Source: Firmicutes bacterium AF25-13AC (GTDB lineage Bacteria > Bacillota > Clostridia > Lachnospirales > Lachnospiraceae). Taken from it: 64,000 bases of DNA. Below, piece by piece: positions 1 through 11,763 of the stretch (its first letter is position 1; every line of letters begins with the position of its first letter). The DNA lies in contig QUFP01000016.1 in NCBI GenBank assembly GCA_003478935.1, positions 23,930 through 87,929 on the forward strand, written 5' to 3'. Under the pieces are notes generated by a model. It did not search any database and had not been told where the DNA came from. It saw only the letters and a program-made list of their open reading frames with translations. A program made the position numbers and the translations under genes.

Positions 1-603
1 TGGGTCAACTGAAGAAAGTGTTGCAATGTAGAGAATGGAATCCCATCCGACATGCTGCCAAGCTTCTGTCCATACATAAATATGAGGGAACGCAGATGCA
101 GAACCCATCAGGTTTGGAAGTTTGAATCCAAGAAGTCCAACCAGCTTTGCGATGATTCCTGTACTTGGTGATAAAAACAGGATAATCATACCAGACATAA
201 CAACGACTGAAATGAAATGCGGCAGATAAGTAGCTACCTGCAAAAACTTCTTAAACTTCGTTGAGCGGATCTGATTCACCATCAGTGCCATAATGATTGG
301 CAATGGGAATGTAACCACAATTGTGTACAAGCTGATTACGATCGTATTTTTGATTGTCACGGAAAACTGATACGATTTGAAGAACGTTATGAAGTTCTTC
401 ATGCCGACCCACTTACTTCCCATAATACCAAGTGCCGGCTTGAAATCCTTAAAGGCAATGATGACACCGTACATCGGGTAGTAGGTAAAGATCAGGAAAA
501 TGATGATAGACGGAAGCATCAACAGATATAGCTGACTACTTTCCTTAAGCTTTTGCCCTACACTGAGCTTGCTGCTTTTTGACTGAATCTTTTTCGTTTT
601 CAC
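1..603 (-). CDS. Sugar ABC transporter permease, LplB type (3' end cut by window edge)
   Basis: Reading down from a GTG at 603 gives 201 open codons to the window edge with no stop. A strong ribosome site (AAGGAAGGAG) lies just upstream of the GTG and decides this start. The N-terminus is lysine-rich and followed by a hydrophobic first membrane segment (LLMLPSIIIFLIF), as in LplB/COG4209 inner permease subunits. Near the cut end the translation reads AWQHVGWDSILYIATLSSVD, the conserved cytoplasmic EAA-loop region that contacts the ATPase. The protein would form half of a membrane channel for oligosaccharide import. Its partner LplC and binding protein should lie beyond the left edge. The frameshifted YesN-type regulator just upstream is its probable regulator (inference). 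Confidence 0.88.
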   Translation of the reverse strand, partial: MKTKKIQSKSSKLSVGQKLKESSQLYLLMLPSIIIFLIFTYYPMYGVIIAFKDFKPALGIMGSKWVGMKNFITFFKSYQFSVTIKNTIVISLYTIVVTFPLPIIMALMVNQIRSTKFKKFLQVATYLPHFISVVVMSGMIILFLSPSTGIIAKLVGLLGFKLPNLMGSASAFPHIYVWTEAWQHVGWDSILYIATLSSVDP

Positions 604-705
604 GTTTTTCTCCTTCCTTTTTTACTAATTATTTCTTTTTTCTTTATGGTTTTATAGTACATTTTTTATATTTTTTCTGCTACAAAATTTCTGCTAGGAA
701 ATAAC

Positions 706-738
706 AAAAAAAAGATATCTTTTTGTGATATCTTTTTT
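706..738. terminator. A/T-rich hairpin upstream of the permease gene
   Basis: A run of A followed by GATATC, a short T-rich loop, then GATATC and a run of T forms a 12-14 bp perfect stem. It is flanked by A and T tracts on both sides, so it could terminate transcription from either direction. It sits between the regulator gene (ends 815) and the permease gene (starts 603), where it could end the regulator transcript or attenuate read-through into the transporter. The stem holds only two G:C pairs, so strength is uncertain. Confidence 0.45.
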
Positions 739-772
739 CATAAAAATCGTTATTTTGTTATTTTATCGTTTT

Positions 773-799
773 TTTGTTAACAAGTTTTTTGTTAACAAG
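773..799. promoter_or_regulatory. Tandem TTTGTTAACAAG boxes ahead of the permease gene
   Basis: The 12-mer TTTGTTAACAAG occurs twice (773-784 and 788-799) with a 15-base period. Its core TTGTTAACAA is itself palindromic. The pair lies between the regulator stop and the permease start on the minus strand, where an AraC-type response regulator would be expected to bind. Function is inferred from position only. Confidence 0.4.
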
Positions 800-814
800 T
801 AAAAACTCACAAAT

Positions 815-2411
815 CTATTTTCTATACTTTGCCCTATATTCATTCGGTGTGCTGCCCACATAATCGCGAAATGTCTTGCTAAAATAGGAAAAATTGCTGT
901 ATCCAACCTCCATCGCAATTTTACTGATTGGATCTGTAGATTCCCTTAGAAGTTTTGCTGCCTTTTCCATGCGCCGTCTTGCAATATATACAGGCAGTGT
1001 CTGTCCAGTCTCCCTGATAAAAAGTCTCGTTATATAATCCTCTGACAGATACACCTGTCCTGCCAGAACAGAACGCGTCAATTCACCGCCTAAATTTTCT
1101 TCAATATATCTTTTTAATTTGGCAATGGTTGCCTCCGCCTTGTCTTCTGTTTTATGCAGACTATCCAGCTTTTTCCAGACAGTTTCAATAAAATCAATAC
1201 ACCCCTGCTCGGAGCGGCGTGCCAGAAAGCTCATTCGCTCATACTCCTGCCAGTCAAACAGTTCTTCAAATGTCTCATTGTTGTCACGCAAAACTTTTAA
1301 CAGCAAATCGCCCATATGCTTCACAAAGCGTCTTAAATCTGACAAGTACCAGCTTCCGCTCTCACAAGCATGATCAACATAGGTAAGCATTTCCTGCATA
1401 ACGTCCATGTAAGCTGTATTGTAAGATGAATCACCTGAAGCTGTACTCTTATGAAACATTTCCTGCCATTTCTCCCACGAGGCTCCGAATAGGAAATCTT
1501 TCGAAGTTCCCACGCCCGCTCCTCAATCATCAATCGTTTATTCGGAATTGCATGCTCGCGCATATCAGAAATTATCCGAATTGCCTTTGCGATGCTTGCA
1601 TATGGGCGCCTACTGTAATATAAAAGCAATAGCTATGCGCAGTCTGTTCATTTAACTCTTGCTGCATTTTTGACAGCTGCTCCTCAAGGCGATCATAATC
1701 GGCAAAATTTTTTAATACGAGAAGCCACTCGGCATCCTTATATGATACAGTCACGTCAAGATCAAGTTCCCGCAAATATTTCTCTGACACTGTACGCATA
1801 CAATAATTATATAATGAAATGTCCTTTACCTTCTGACGCTCATCGCTGTTGTCGAGAAGCCCTGCAAGAACAAGTGTAATTGGCTGCACAGATGGATAGA
1901 GTTCACTATATTGAGCATCTGATAAACTACTGGTGTTTGACGTACCAACACCATCAGAAAGTGCCTGCACCAACACCTTTTTCCACACTTCCTCACGTTG
2001 TTTCTTCTCCTGACTGTTCAGATTTGTATGCTCCTTTAACAGTTCATCACAGACTGTATTTAACTCCGCCTCAAGATCTTTATTGGAAATTGGTTTTAGC
2101 AGATAATTAACAGAACCTAATCGAAGCGCCTTCTGTGCATAAGTAAAGTTTGCATAGCTCGACAAAAAGATGCATTTTATCTCCATCCCTTCCTCACGTA
2201 TCCACTCTACAAGCTCAAGACCGCTTCCCATAGGCATATCCACATCACAAAGAAGAATATCTACCTTGTATACCTTTAAAATTCCCTTTGCCTCATGGAT
2301 ATTATTTGCAGTAAACACCATACCGATGCCAAGACTGTCCCAATTTAATGAATTTTTTGTTTTTTCTGTCAGAATCTGATCATCATCAACCAGCAGAATT
2401 GTCAGTCCCAT
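815..2411 (-). pseudogene. YesN-type response regulator (REC + AraC), frameshifted twice
   Basis: The N-terminal part (2411 down to about 1606) is a receiver domain: LLVDDD acidic pocket, phospho-acceptor Asp56 in LLCDVDMP, and the KPIS lysine. The C-terminal part (from 1513) ends in a clear AraC double helix-turn-helix (SEDYITRLFIRETGQ, then VGYSNFSYFSKTFRDY). Between them the frame changes twice. The middle segment reads PYASIAKAIRIISDMREH in a third frame. Adding one base to the run at 1604-1606 and one to the run at 1499-1501 restores one continuous protein of about 530 residues. The start at 2411 has a GGGAG site. It is an orphan: no YesM-like kinase gene adjoins it. It is either a real pseudogene or a victim of homopolymer under-calling. 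Confidence 0.85.
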
Positions 2412-2455
2412 ATTCTGTCTCCCTTCATTTTTCGCCGTTTTTTATACGCAAAAAA

Positions 2456-2493
2456 GCGCAGAATCTATTGCCATTATACAACATATCCTGCGC
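2456..2493 (-). promoter_or_regulatory. Leader hairpin with a -10-like box in its loop, upstream of the regulator
   Basis: On the minus strand GCGCAG and CTGCGC pair around a 26-base loop and are followed by six T. The loop contains a consensus TATAAT (positions 2478-2473). No convincing -35 hexamer is seen at 16-18 bases. The element could be the lacZ terminator, the regulator promoter, or both. Confidence 0.35.
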
Positions 2494-2530
2494 ATAAGGG
2501 AAGTTTTTTCATCCCATTATAGATCATTTT

Positions 2531-2584
2531 TTACTCTCCGCGCATAGCTGCTTCAATATCCTCTAAATATTCAAAACCATATTT
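2531..2584 (-). pseudogene. Possible gene-tail remnant between lacZ and the regulator
   Basis: On the minus strand an in-frame stretch of 17 codons reads KYGFEYLEDIEAAMRGE and then a stop. It is preceded directly by an in-frame stop and has no start codon. The composition is protein-like, so it may be the last codons of a lost gene. I do not recognise the family and chance is not excluded. Confidence 0.2.
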
Positions 2585-2603
2585 TTATTTACTGCACTTT
2601 CAC

Positions 2604-5633
<3,030 letters not shown>

Positions 5634-5716
5634 TTATCTTTATGCAAAAATAATTATCTGTTCCGAAAACAAACTCCCCCCTCGTTCTTTCGTCACAAAT
5701 ACGACCATTTGTGGGC

Positions 5717-5746
5717 AGTATATCACACTTAATTAGGATTTGACAA
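5717..5746 (-). promoter_or_regulatory. Predicted sigma-A promoter of lacZ
   Basis: On the minus strand TTGTCA (5746-5741) is followed by an 18-base spacer and TATACT (5722-5717). Both hexamers match the housekeeping consensus at five of six positions. The promoter lies about 115 bases upstream of the lacZ start, leaving a fairly long leader. Confidence 0.6.
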
Positions 5747-5832
5747 GTGGAAGGGTGCTGCAGCCAGCTCTGACTAGTAAACTTCTCGTTTTTCTTTTAC
5801 TGAAATTTCCCACATCAGATTTCAAAAAGTTT

Positions 5833-5860
5833 AGGGGGCTAGTGAACTAACCAGCCCCCT
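5833..5860 (-). terminator. Terminator of the coiled-coil protein gene
   Basis: AGGGGGCT and AGCCCCCT form a perfect 8 bp GC-rich stem around a 12-base loop, followed on the minus strand by AAACTTTTT. It begins about 18 bases after the stop codon of the large minus-strand gene. Confidence 0.75.
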
Positions 5861-5877
5861 GAAGATGGAAAAAAAGT

Positions 5878-8800
5878 TTAAATACGCTTGAATTTTAACG
5901 CCAGCCAGATGAGAAGCATGCCGCCTGCTCCTGCTAATCCCAATCCAAATAGCATACTGTAATCCTCAATTCCGAGAACAACATCTTTTATTTGGCTTTC
6001 TTCCTGACTGGAGCTTGGCGTCTGGCTCTGGGTTTGAGTCTGAGCCTGTGATTCCTGTGAGGTTGATGGCGATGTCTGTTCTTCGCTGGATTCTTCAGAT
6101 GAGCTGCTTTCTTCTTCGCTCGTCTCCTGTTCTTTTAAGAAGGAATCATATATCTCCTGTGCAATTGCTTCGTCTGCCAGCGCGACAGCATACTCCTGTT
6201 TTGCTTTCGTCACTGCTGCACATAACTGACTGTACCATTCCTGTGCCGTTTCCGCTGTATCATCTGCTGCCTTTTGATTTTTCTTTGCCTGCATATATGC
6301 CCGAATCAACTCATTTAGTCTGACGAAACGTTCATCTGCTTCTTCCAGAGACAGATCAAATTCCTGTCCATTCTCCCAATCGCAGGATGCAAGTGCCTGC
6401 AGATTTACTTTCCATTGTGCAGCCAGTGCCTGTTTTTCATTCCACATTTGCAAAGCGGTGTCTGCTTCACTTTGTGCCTTTTTGCAGGCATCTTCTGCTA
6501 CTGCAGAATCTTCCTTCGCCTGTTCGAATTCTCGCTTTGCCTGCTCATTTGCTTCAAAGCACTGCAGAACAGACTCTTTGGTCTTTGCAGCTGAATCTGC
6601 CGCATCCTTCGCTGTTTGAAGCGCCTGCTGTTTTTGCTGAAGTGTTGTATCTTTTGCTGCAGCCTCTTTTTCTGCGCTAGTCTCGACATCAGTTGCCTGT
6701 GTCAGCTTTACATTTGCATTGTCCAATGCCGTCTGTTTTTCATCAAGCTGCTGTTTTGCTTCTAATGTCTGTTGACCATTGAGCTTATTTTTTTTGACTG
6801 CCTCATCATAGTCTTCGTCTGCAGCTTTTTTCCTATCAGCACAATTTTGCAGCAATTCTTGTGCTGAGGTAAGCTGTTTCTGTACAGCTGCCAGCTCATC
6901 ATTTGCTGCCTCCAATGCTTTCTTTGCTTCCTCTGCATTCGTGTTCGCCTGATCGACATCTGCCTGCGTCAGCTCACCATTTTGAGCAATTGCTTCATCA
7001 TATTTTTTCTGGGCTTTGGAATGCTCCGTTTCGGCATCTGTTTTTTTCGCTTGTGCATCTTTAAGTGCTGCATCGGCAGCTTCCTTTTTTGACTGCGCTG
7101 CCGATTCCTCATCATTTGCTGCCTGCAGTTCGCTTTCAAATTGCGTCTTGTTCTCAGAAAATCCCTGCTCCACTGCTTCTTTTGCTGCTGCTTTCTTTTG
7201 TTCTGCTGCCTCTTTTGCCGCGTCTGCATCCTGCACTGCTTTTTTAGCTTCCTGCTGATCCTGCGCTGCCGTAGTCTTTGCCTCTTTTGCCTTAATATAG
7301 GCGCGAATCAATTTATTTAAATTTGAAAAACGTTCGTCAGATTGTTCCAGTGCCGCATCAAATTCATATCCATTTTCCCAGTCACACGATTGGACTGCCT
7401 GAAGCTTTTCGTTTAATGCCGCAACCGCCGCCTGTTTTTTCTTCCATGACTGCACCAACGCATCATACTCCGTCTGCGCTTTACTGCAGGCATCATCTGC
7501 CGCGGTAACATTTTTCTTGGCCTGCTCTAACGCAGACTTTGCCTGTTCATTTTCCTCAAACTTCTGTTTGACAGACTGGTAGGTCTTAGCTGCCTCATCC
7601 GCTGCAGCCTGTGCATCCAAAAGATCCTGCTGCTTATTACTAAGCTCTGCTTCCTTGTTTTTCTTTTCACTTTCTGCCGACTTTACCGCGTCCTCTGCCT
7701 GTTTCAAAATTTTCAGTTGGCTCTCGATCACATTCAGTTCATCCTGCTTTGTCTGTAAGGCATTCTCTCTGTCTTTTAATTGAGTCTGACATTCGTTTAC
7801 TTGCGTTTCCTGATCAGATTTCTGTGTCGTAAGCCCATCATACTTTGTTTGAGCCTCTTCGAAAGCAGCCTGCGCTTGTTTGGCCGCGGTCTCGGCTGAC
7901 TGAAGCCTTTCATCTGCGTCGGCTTGCATTTTCTTCAGAGACGCTAAATTAGCGTTCACAGTTTCCAAATTATCTTCCCACGAATTTTTTTCTTTCGTAA
8001 GCTTATTATACTCTTTCATGTAAGCATCAAGCTGGTTCTGGCTAGCATCACGACTTGCCTGAGTATCAGCGAGTTGTGCCTCTAGATATTCACGTTCTGG
8101 TTGGGAGACCCATTCTTCCTGCAACATGCCTTTTATTGTCATAATTTTTTTCTCTAAGGAATACAATGAATTCTGTTCAGTTATGATTTTTTCCTCACAC
8201 GCTTTCAAGCTCTGACTCAACGTGTTGATCTCTGTCTCACACTTAATTTTTCTGTCATCGCTATCCTTCTGCAAGTTCTCGACATTAGCTTTCTGATCCT
8301 GCGCATCTTTTAATTCATTATCCGCTGCTGTCTTTGCAGCTGTACTGGTTTCCAGCGCTTTCTGTGCACTGTTAAGCTGGTTTTGTACGTTTTCCAGTTC
8401 TTTCTGTGCTGCCTCTAAATTCTGCTGTGTTTGATCTTTATCTTTTTCAGCCTGCTCTACATTTTTCTGAGCAGTCGTTTTTTTACTTTCTGCATCCTGC
8501 AGTGCCTGTGCGCCCCCCAGATTATCAAACTCCTGTTTTGCAGTCTCCAATGCCTGTTTTGCTGCATCGGCTGCTTTCTGCGCGGATTCTACCTGACTCT
8601 CCTGCTCTGTCACCGCATTTTTTGCTTCCTCTGCATCCGTGTTCGCCTGATCGACATCTGCCTGCGTCAGCTCACCATTTTTAACAATTGTTTCATCATA
8701 TTTTTTCTGTGCCTCAGAAAGACTTGTCTGTGCCTTCAATTTTTTCGTCTGTGCATCATTAAGTGCTGCATCGGCAGCTTCCTTTTTTGACTGCGCTGCC

Positions 8801-10194
8801 GATTCCTCATCATTTGCTGCCTGCAGTTCGCTTTCAAATTGCGTCTTGTTCTCAGAAAATCCATGCTCCACTGCTTCTTTTGCTGCTGCTTTCTTTTGTT
8901 CTGCTGCCGCTTTTGCCGTGTCTGCATTCTGCACTGCTTTTTTAGCTTCCTGCAGATCCTGCGCTGCCGCAGTCTCCGCCTCTTTTGCCTGAATATAGGT
9001 GCGAATCAATTTGTTTAAATTTGAAAAACGTTCGTCAGATTGTTCCAGTGCCGCATCAAATTCGTCTCCATTTTCCCAGTCACACGATTGGGCTGCCTTA
9101 AGCTTTTCGTTTAATGCCGCACCCTCCGCCTGTTTTTCCTTCCATGCCTGCACCAACGCATCATACTCCGTCTGCGCTTTACTGCAGGCATCATCTGCCA
9201 CGGTAACATTTTTCTTGGCCTGCTCTAACTCAGACTTTGCCTGTTCATTTTCCTCAAGCTTCTGTTTGACAGACTGGTAGGTCTTAGCTGCCTCATCCGC
9301 TGCAGCCTGTGCATCCAAAAGATCCTGCTGCTTTTTGGATTGCTGTACCTTCAAATCATCCGCTGCAGACTTGGCTTCATCAAATTTCTTCTGTGCGTTT
9401 TGGGCTGCTTCCTGAGCAGATTTTACATTGCTGTCGGACTGGGATGACTTCTCTGCTTCCTGTAAATAAGTCTGCTTAGCTGTATCCCTTTCTTCTTTTG
9501 CCTTCTGCACATCTGCTTCTGCCTGTGCTCTCTTTTTCTCTGCGTCATCCAAAGCCTGTTTTGCTGCATCGGCTTCTTTCTGTGCGGATTCTACCTGACA
9601 CTCCTGCTCTGTCACCGCATTTTTTGCTTCCTCTGCATCCGTGTTCGCCTGATCGACATCTGCCTGCGTCAGCTCACCATTTTGAGCAATTGCTTCATCA
9701 TATTTTTTCTTGGCCTCAGAAAGACTTGTCTGGGCCTTCGCTTTTTTCGTCTGTGCATCTTTAAGTGCTGCATCGGCAGCTTCCTTTTTTAACTGCGCTG
9801 CCGATTCCTCATCATTTGCTGCCTGCAGTTCGCTTTCAAATTGCATCTTGTTCTCAGATAATCCCTGCTCCACTGCTTCTTTTGCTGCTGCTTCCTTTTG
9901 TACTGCTTCCGTTTGTGCCGCCTCTGCATCGGCCTTGACTTTCTGTGCGTCTTTTACTTCCTGATCTGCTTTTTCCATCGCTGATTGTGCCTGACGTGTA
10001 TTTTCCTTTGCCTGATCAAGATTTGCCTTCGCCTCCTCCAGACTTTGCGCTGCTTGTGTTGTCTGACTGTTTACTTTTACCTCCTTTTCCTGCGCTTCTG
10101 TCTCAACGGTCTGCTCTGCTGGTGCATTCTGTATTATTGTGTTCACAAAAAGCATCGCCACTACTGCCGGTGTCATAAATCGTCTTCTTCTCAT
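5878..10194 (-). CDS. Giant secreted coiled-coil repeat protein with C-terminal membrane anchor
   Basis: The start is placed at the ATG at 10194 because GGGAGG lies seven bases upstream; this gives 1438 residues. The N-terminus (MRRRRFMTPAVVAMLFVNTI, then an Ala-Pro-Ala end) is a secretion signal. Residues from about 40 to 1330 are almost pure heptad sequence rich in Ala, Glu, Lys and Gln, predicting very long coiled coils. A module containing CDWENG, then EQSDERF and NKLIR, occurs three times. The tail is a Ser/Glu/Gln-rich linker followed by a hydrophobic segment (GLGLAGAGGMLLIWLAL) and basic KFKRI, the layout of a sortase-anchored surface protein, but no LPxTG-like motif is visible. It is probably a cell-surface stalk or adhesin. 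I do not recognise a named family. Confidence 0.8.
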   Translation of the reverse strand: MRRRRFMTPAVVAMLFVNTIIQNAPAEQTVETEAQEKEVKVNSQTTQAAQSLEEAKANLDQAKENTRQAQSAMEKADQEVKDAQKVKADAEAAQTEAVQKEAAAKEAVEQGLSENKMQFESELQAANDEESAAQLKKEAADAALKDAQTKKAKAQTSLSEAKKKYDEAIAQNGELTQADVDQANTDAEEAKNAVTEQECQVESAQKEADAAKQALDDAEKKRAQAEADVQKAKEERDTAKQTYLQEAEKSSQSDSNVKSAQEAAQNAQKKFDEAKSAADDLKVQQSKKQQDLLDAQAAADEAAKTYQSVKQKLEENEQAKSELEQAKKNVTVADDACSKAQTEYDALVQAWKEKQAEGAALNEKLKAAQSCDWENGDEFDAALEQSDERFSNLNKLIRTYIQAKEAETAAAQDLQEAKKAVQNADTAKAAAEQKKAAAKEAVEHGFSENKTQFESELQAANDEESAAQSKKEAADAALNDAQTKKLKAQTSLSEAQKKYDETIVKNGELTQADVDQANTDAEEAKNAVTEQESQVESAQKAADAAKQALETAKQEFDNLGGAQALQDAESKKTTAQKNVEQAEKDKDQTQQNLEAAQKELENVQNQLNSAQKALETSTAAKTAADNELKDAQDQKANVENLQKDSDDRKIKCETEINTLSQSLKACEEKIITEQNSLYSLEKKIMTIKGMLQEEWVSQPEREYLEAQLADTQASRDASQNQLDAYMKEYNKLTKEKNSWEDNLETVNANLASLKKMQADADERLQSAETAAKQAQAAFEEAQTKYDGLTTQKSDQETQVNECQTQLKDRENALQTKQDELNVIESQLKILKQAEDAVKSAESEKKNKEAELSNKQQDLLDAQAAADEAAKTYQSVKQKFEENEQAKSALEQAKKNVTAADDACSKAQTEYDALVQSWKKKQAAVAALNEKLQAVQSCDWENGYEFDAALEQSDERFSNLNKLIRAYIKAKEAKTTAAQDQQEAKKAVQDADAAKEAAEQKKAAAKEAVEQGFSENKTQFESELQAANDEESAAQSKKEAADAALKDAQAKKTDAETEHSKAQKKYDEAIAQNGELTQADVDQANTNAEEAKKALEAANDELAAVQKQLTSAQELLQNCADRKKAADEDYDEAVKKNKLNGQQTLEAKQQLDEKQTALDNANVKLTQATDVETSAEKEAAAKDTTLQQKQQALQTAKDAADSAAKTKESVLQCFEANEQAKREFEQAKEDSAVAEDACKKAQSEADTALQMWNEKQALAAQWKVNLQALASCDWENGQEFDLSLEEADERFVRLNELIRAYMQAKKNQKAADDTAETAQEWYSQLCAAVTKAKQEYAVALADEAIAQEIYDSFLKEQETSEEESSSSEESSEEQTSPSTSQESQAQTQTQSQTPSSSQEESQIKDVVLGIEDYSMLFGLGLAGAGGMLLIWLALKFKRI
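6941..7640 (-). repeat. Intragenic repeat copy A of the coiled-coil gene
   Basis: About 700 bases are nearly identical to copy B at 8637-9335. The block starts at the sequence encoding ELTQADVDQANT (seen in reverse) and runs through the module with CDWENG and EQSDERF. High nucleotide identity, not just protein similarity, points to recent duplication or ongoing gene conversion. Confidence 0.85.
8637..9335 (-). repeat. Intragenic repeat copy B of the coiled-coil gene
   Basis: This is the second copy of the 700-base block. It differs from copy A by scattered substitutions, for example NGDEFDAALEQ against NGYEFDAALEQ. Its first 280 bases also match the shorter copy C at 9637-9890. Confidence 0.85.
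9637..9890 (-). repeat. Intragenic repeat copy C (short) of the coiled-coil gene
   Basis: About 250 bases repeat the first third of copies A and B, encoding AVEQGLSENKMQFESELQAA and the flanking coiled coil. The CDWENG module does not follow here. Confidence 0.8.
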
Positions 10195-10499
10195 TTTGTT
10201 TCCTCCCATCTTTCTGTTAAATCCAAATCTGTACATTTGCCTCTGCCAAATCAAATTCTTCAAACTATTTCGTTCTATATTTTAATATACCATATCTTTT
10301 CCCTTTTAAGAACAGTCATTTTACAATAAAAATGACCCCCCATATTCATTTACTTTAACGTTTTCGAACCGTTAAAAAATGAATCATGGCCTATTATTTT
10401 CGCGTTTTTCCTTTATTTTCCGCGATTTTTATTTTTTCTCATCTATATTTCCAAATTTGGAAAATTGTATTTTGCAGCAACAGAAAAATGGGTGATTTT
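10195..10499. other. A/T-rich intergenic region, no gene seen
   Basis: The 305 bases hold the leader of the coiled-coil gene (ribosome site GGGAGG at its edge) and very A/T-rich DNA with homopolymer T and A runs. No open frame with a ribosome site, no tRNA-like fold and no convincing promoter pair were found. Confidence 0.5.
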
Positions 10500-11540
10500 T
10501 TATAATTTCTTTTCCATACATACAAAGTGCTTTTCAAACAGCTCGCACTCCCCGACTAGAACAAATCCAAGATCGCTATAGCACTTGAGCGCTACTTTAT
10601 GATTATCACGCACAAGTATATGAACACTCTTTTTGTTCTGCTCACGAAGCACGGCAAATACGTGTTCCATCATCATTTTTGCAATGCCCTGTCCCTGCAA
10701 ATCTTTTCTGACACACACGCGTGCCACCTCTGCTGACGGCTGAAAATCCTTGCTCCAACAATCAAGCTTATCCACTTCTTCGTCGTGATCAATTGAAATG
10801 GCCGAAATGATTTCTCCCTTTTGATTTTTCATGACAAACAGGCTGTCATGTGCAATATCAAACTCAATATTTTCCATGGAAGGATAATATTCATTCCAGT
10901 TTGCTGCGCCGCCTATCATTGAGCGATACAGCTTTAGAAGTTCATCTTTGTCGGATTCTTCTGCCAGCGTAATATTTCTTCCTGCCGCAATAATCTTATC
11001 CACAGTTTCCTGTCTGATACATTCGCGCAGATGTTTGATATATGGATGAAACTGAGACTTGTCAATTCCATAATTCTTTGTCAGCTCATACTCATGCGGT
11101 TCCCAGGTCTTAAGATCTGACTCGTTATGAGACAATGCACCCTCCATGTTGTCGAGTGCCTTGTAGATCTTTGCCTCTAGTGTTTTTAGCTCACTCATCT
11201 CCTGATAAAGTGTCCACATCTTATCATTAAGTGGCTCCGGAAGTGTCGCTATCCACTGATAAAGCAGATTTTCCTCTGTTTCTTCATCGGCCTCTGTCTT
11301 TTTAAAACACGGAATATCACCTGTAAAACATTCACCCAAATCATGAATAAGACACATCTTAATTACTTTATTAATATCCACTTCTGGAAATTCATCTTCC
11401 ATCCAATATGCCATCAGTGCCACTCGCCAGCAATGCTCTGCTACACTTTCCTTCCTGTCATCTGATGTGTAGCAATGACGCATCGTTCTTTTTAATTTCT
11501 CTACCGTGTGAAGTGCTTCTATTAATTTTTCTGCTTCCAT
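10500..11540 (-). CDS. HD-domain phosphohydrolase fused to a GNAT acetyltransferase
   Basis: Residues 1 to about 190 form an HD domain: H in VAEHCWRVAL, the HD pair in MCLIHDLGECFTGDI, and a later Asp in KALDNMEGAL, as in YfbR-like 5'-deoxynucleotidases. Residues from about 195 to 346 form a GNAT domain with the acetyl-CoA loop (VRKDLQGQGIAKMMM) and the C-terminal NHKVALKCYSDLGF strand. The start at 11540 is preferred because GGGAGA lies upstream, whereas the in-frame ATG 13 codons earlier has no site. HD enzymes of this type dephosphorylate nucleoside monophosphates; the acetyl acceptor cannot be predicted. The gene stands alone, divergent from the GH43 gene. Confidence 0.85.
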   Translation of the reverse strand: MEAEKLIEALHTVEKLKRTMRHCYTSDDRKESVAEHCWRVALMAYWMEDEFPEVDINKVIKMCLIHDLGECFTGDIPCFKKTEADEETEENLLYQWIATLPEPLNDKMWTLYQEMSELKTLEAKIYKALDNMEGALSHNESDLKTWEPHEYELTKNYGIDKSQFHPYIKHLRECIRQETVDKIIAAGRNITLAEESDKDELLKLYRSMIGGAANWNEYYPSMENIEFDIAHDSLFVMKNQKGEIISAISIDHDEEVDKLDCWSKDFQPSAEVARVCVRKDLQGQGIAKMMMEHVFAVLREQNKKSVHILVRDNHKVALKCYSDLGFVLVGECELFEKHFVCMEKKL

Positions 11541-11672
11541 ATTTTTCTGTCTCCCAGTTTTGATTTTTATCACTTCCATTATCGCTCAAAATGCAAAAAA
11601 GTGGTAGGGTTTTTATATTATTTTTTACTCGTCAAAAAAACACAAAAAGAATATAAAATTTGACATCGTTTT

Positions 11673-11701
11673 TTGATGAGCGATGTGGTATGGTGTACAG
11701 T
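11673..11701 (+). promoter_or_regulatory. Predicted promoter of the GH43 gene
   Basis: TTGATG and TACAGT are separated by 17 bases, each matching the sigma-A consensus at four positions, about 60 bases ahead of the start codon. A perfect TTGACA at 11660 has no good partner at 17 bases and may be coincidental. Confidence 0.4.
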
Positions 11702-11763
11702 AAAGAAAGCTATTTTTATCTAACAAAAATCAGCAAAGATATCATTTTTTAAGGAGGAACAAC

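Noticed and set aside
6941..9890. Evenly spaced repeats that might suggest a CRISPR array
   Set aside because: Repeat units are hundreds of bases, lie inside one reading frame and have no short spacers. No cas genes are present.
8406..9964. Several open frames of 80-120 codons on the plus strand opposite the coiled-coil gene
   Set aside because: They mirror the low-complexity Ala/Glu/Gln codons of the minus-strand gene, lack ribosome sites and repeat wherever the gene repeats. They are compositional shadows.
10195..10263. Upstream in-frame start of the coiled-coil protein at 10263
   Set aside because: It would add 23 residues ahead of the signal peptide and has no ribosome site, whereas GGGAGG precedes the ATG at 10194.
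11660..11665. Perfect TTGACA upstream of the GH43 gene
   Set aside because: No -10 hexamer lies at 16-18 bases; the nearest TATGGT is 23 bases away, so a neighbouring TTGATG/TACAGT pair was preferred.
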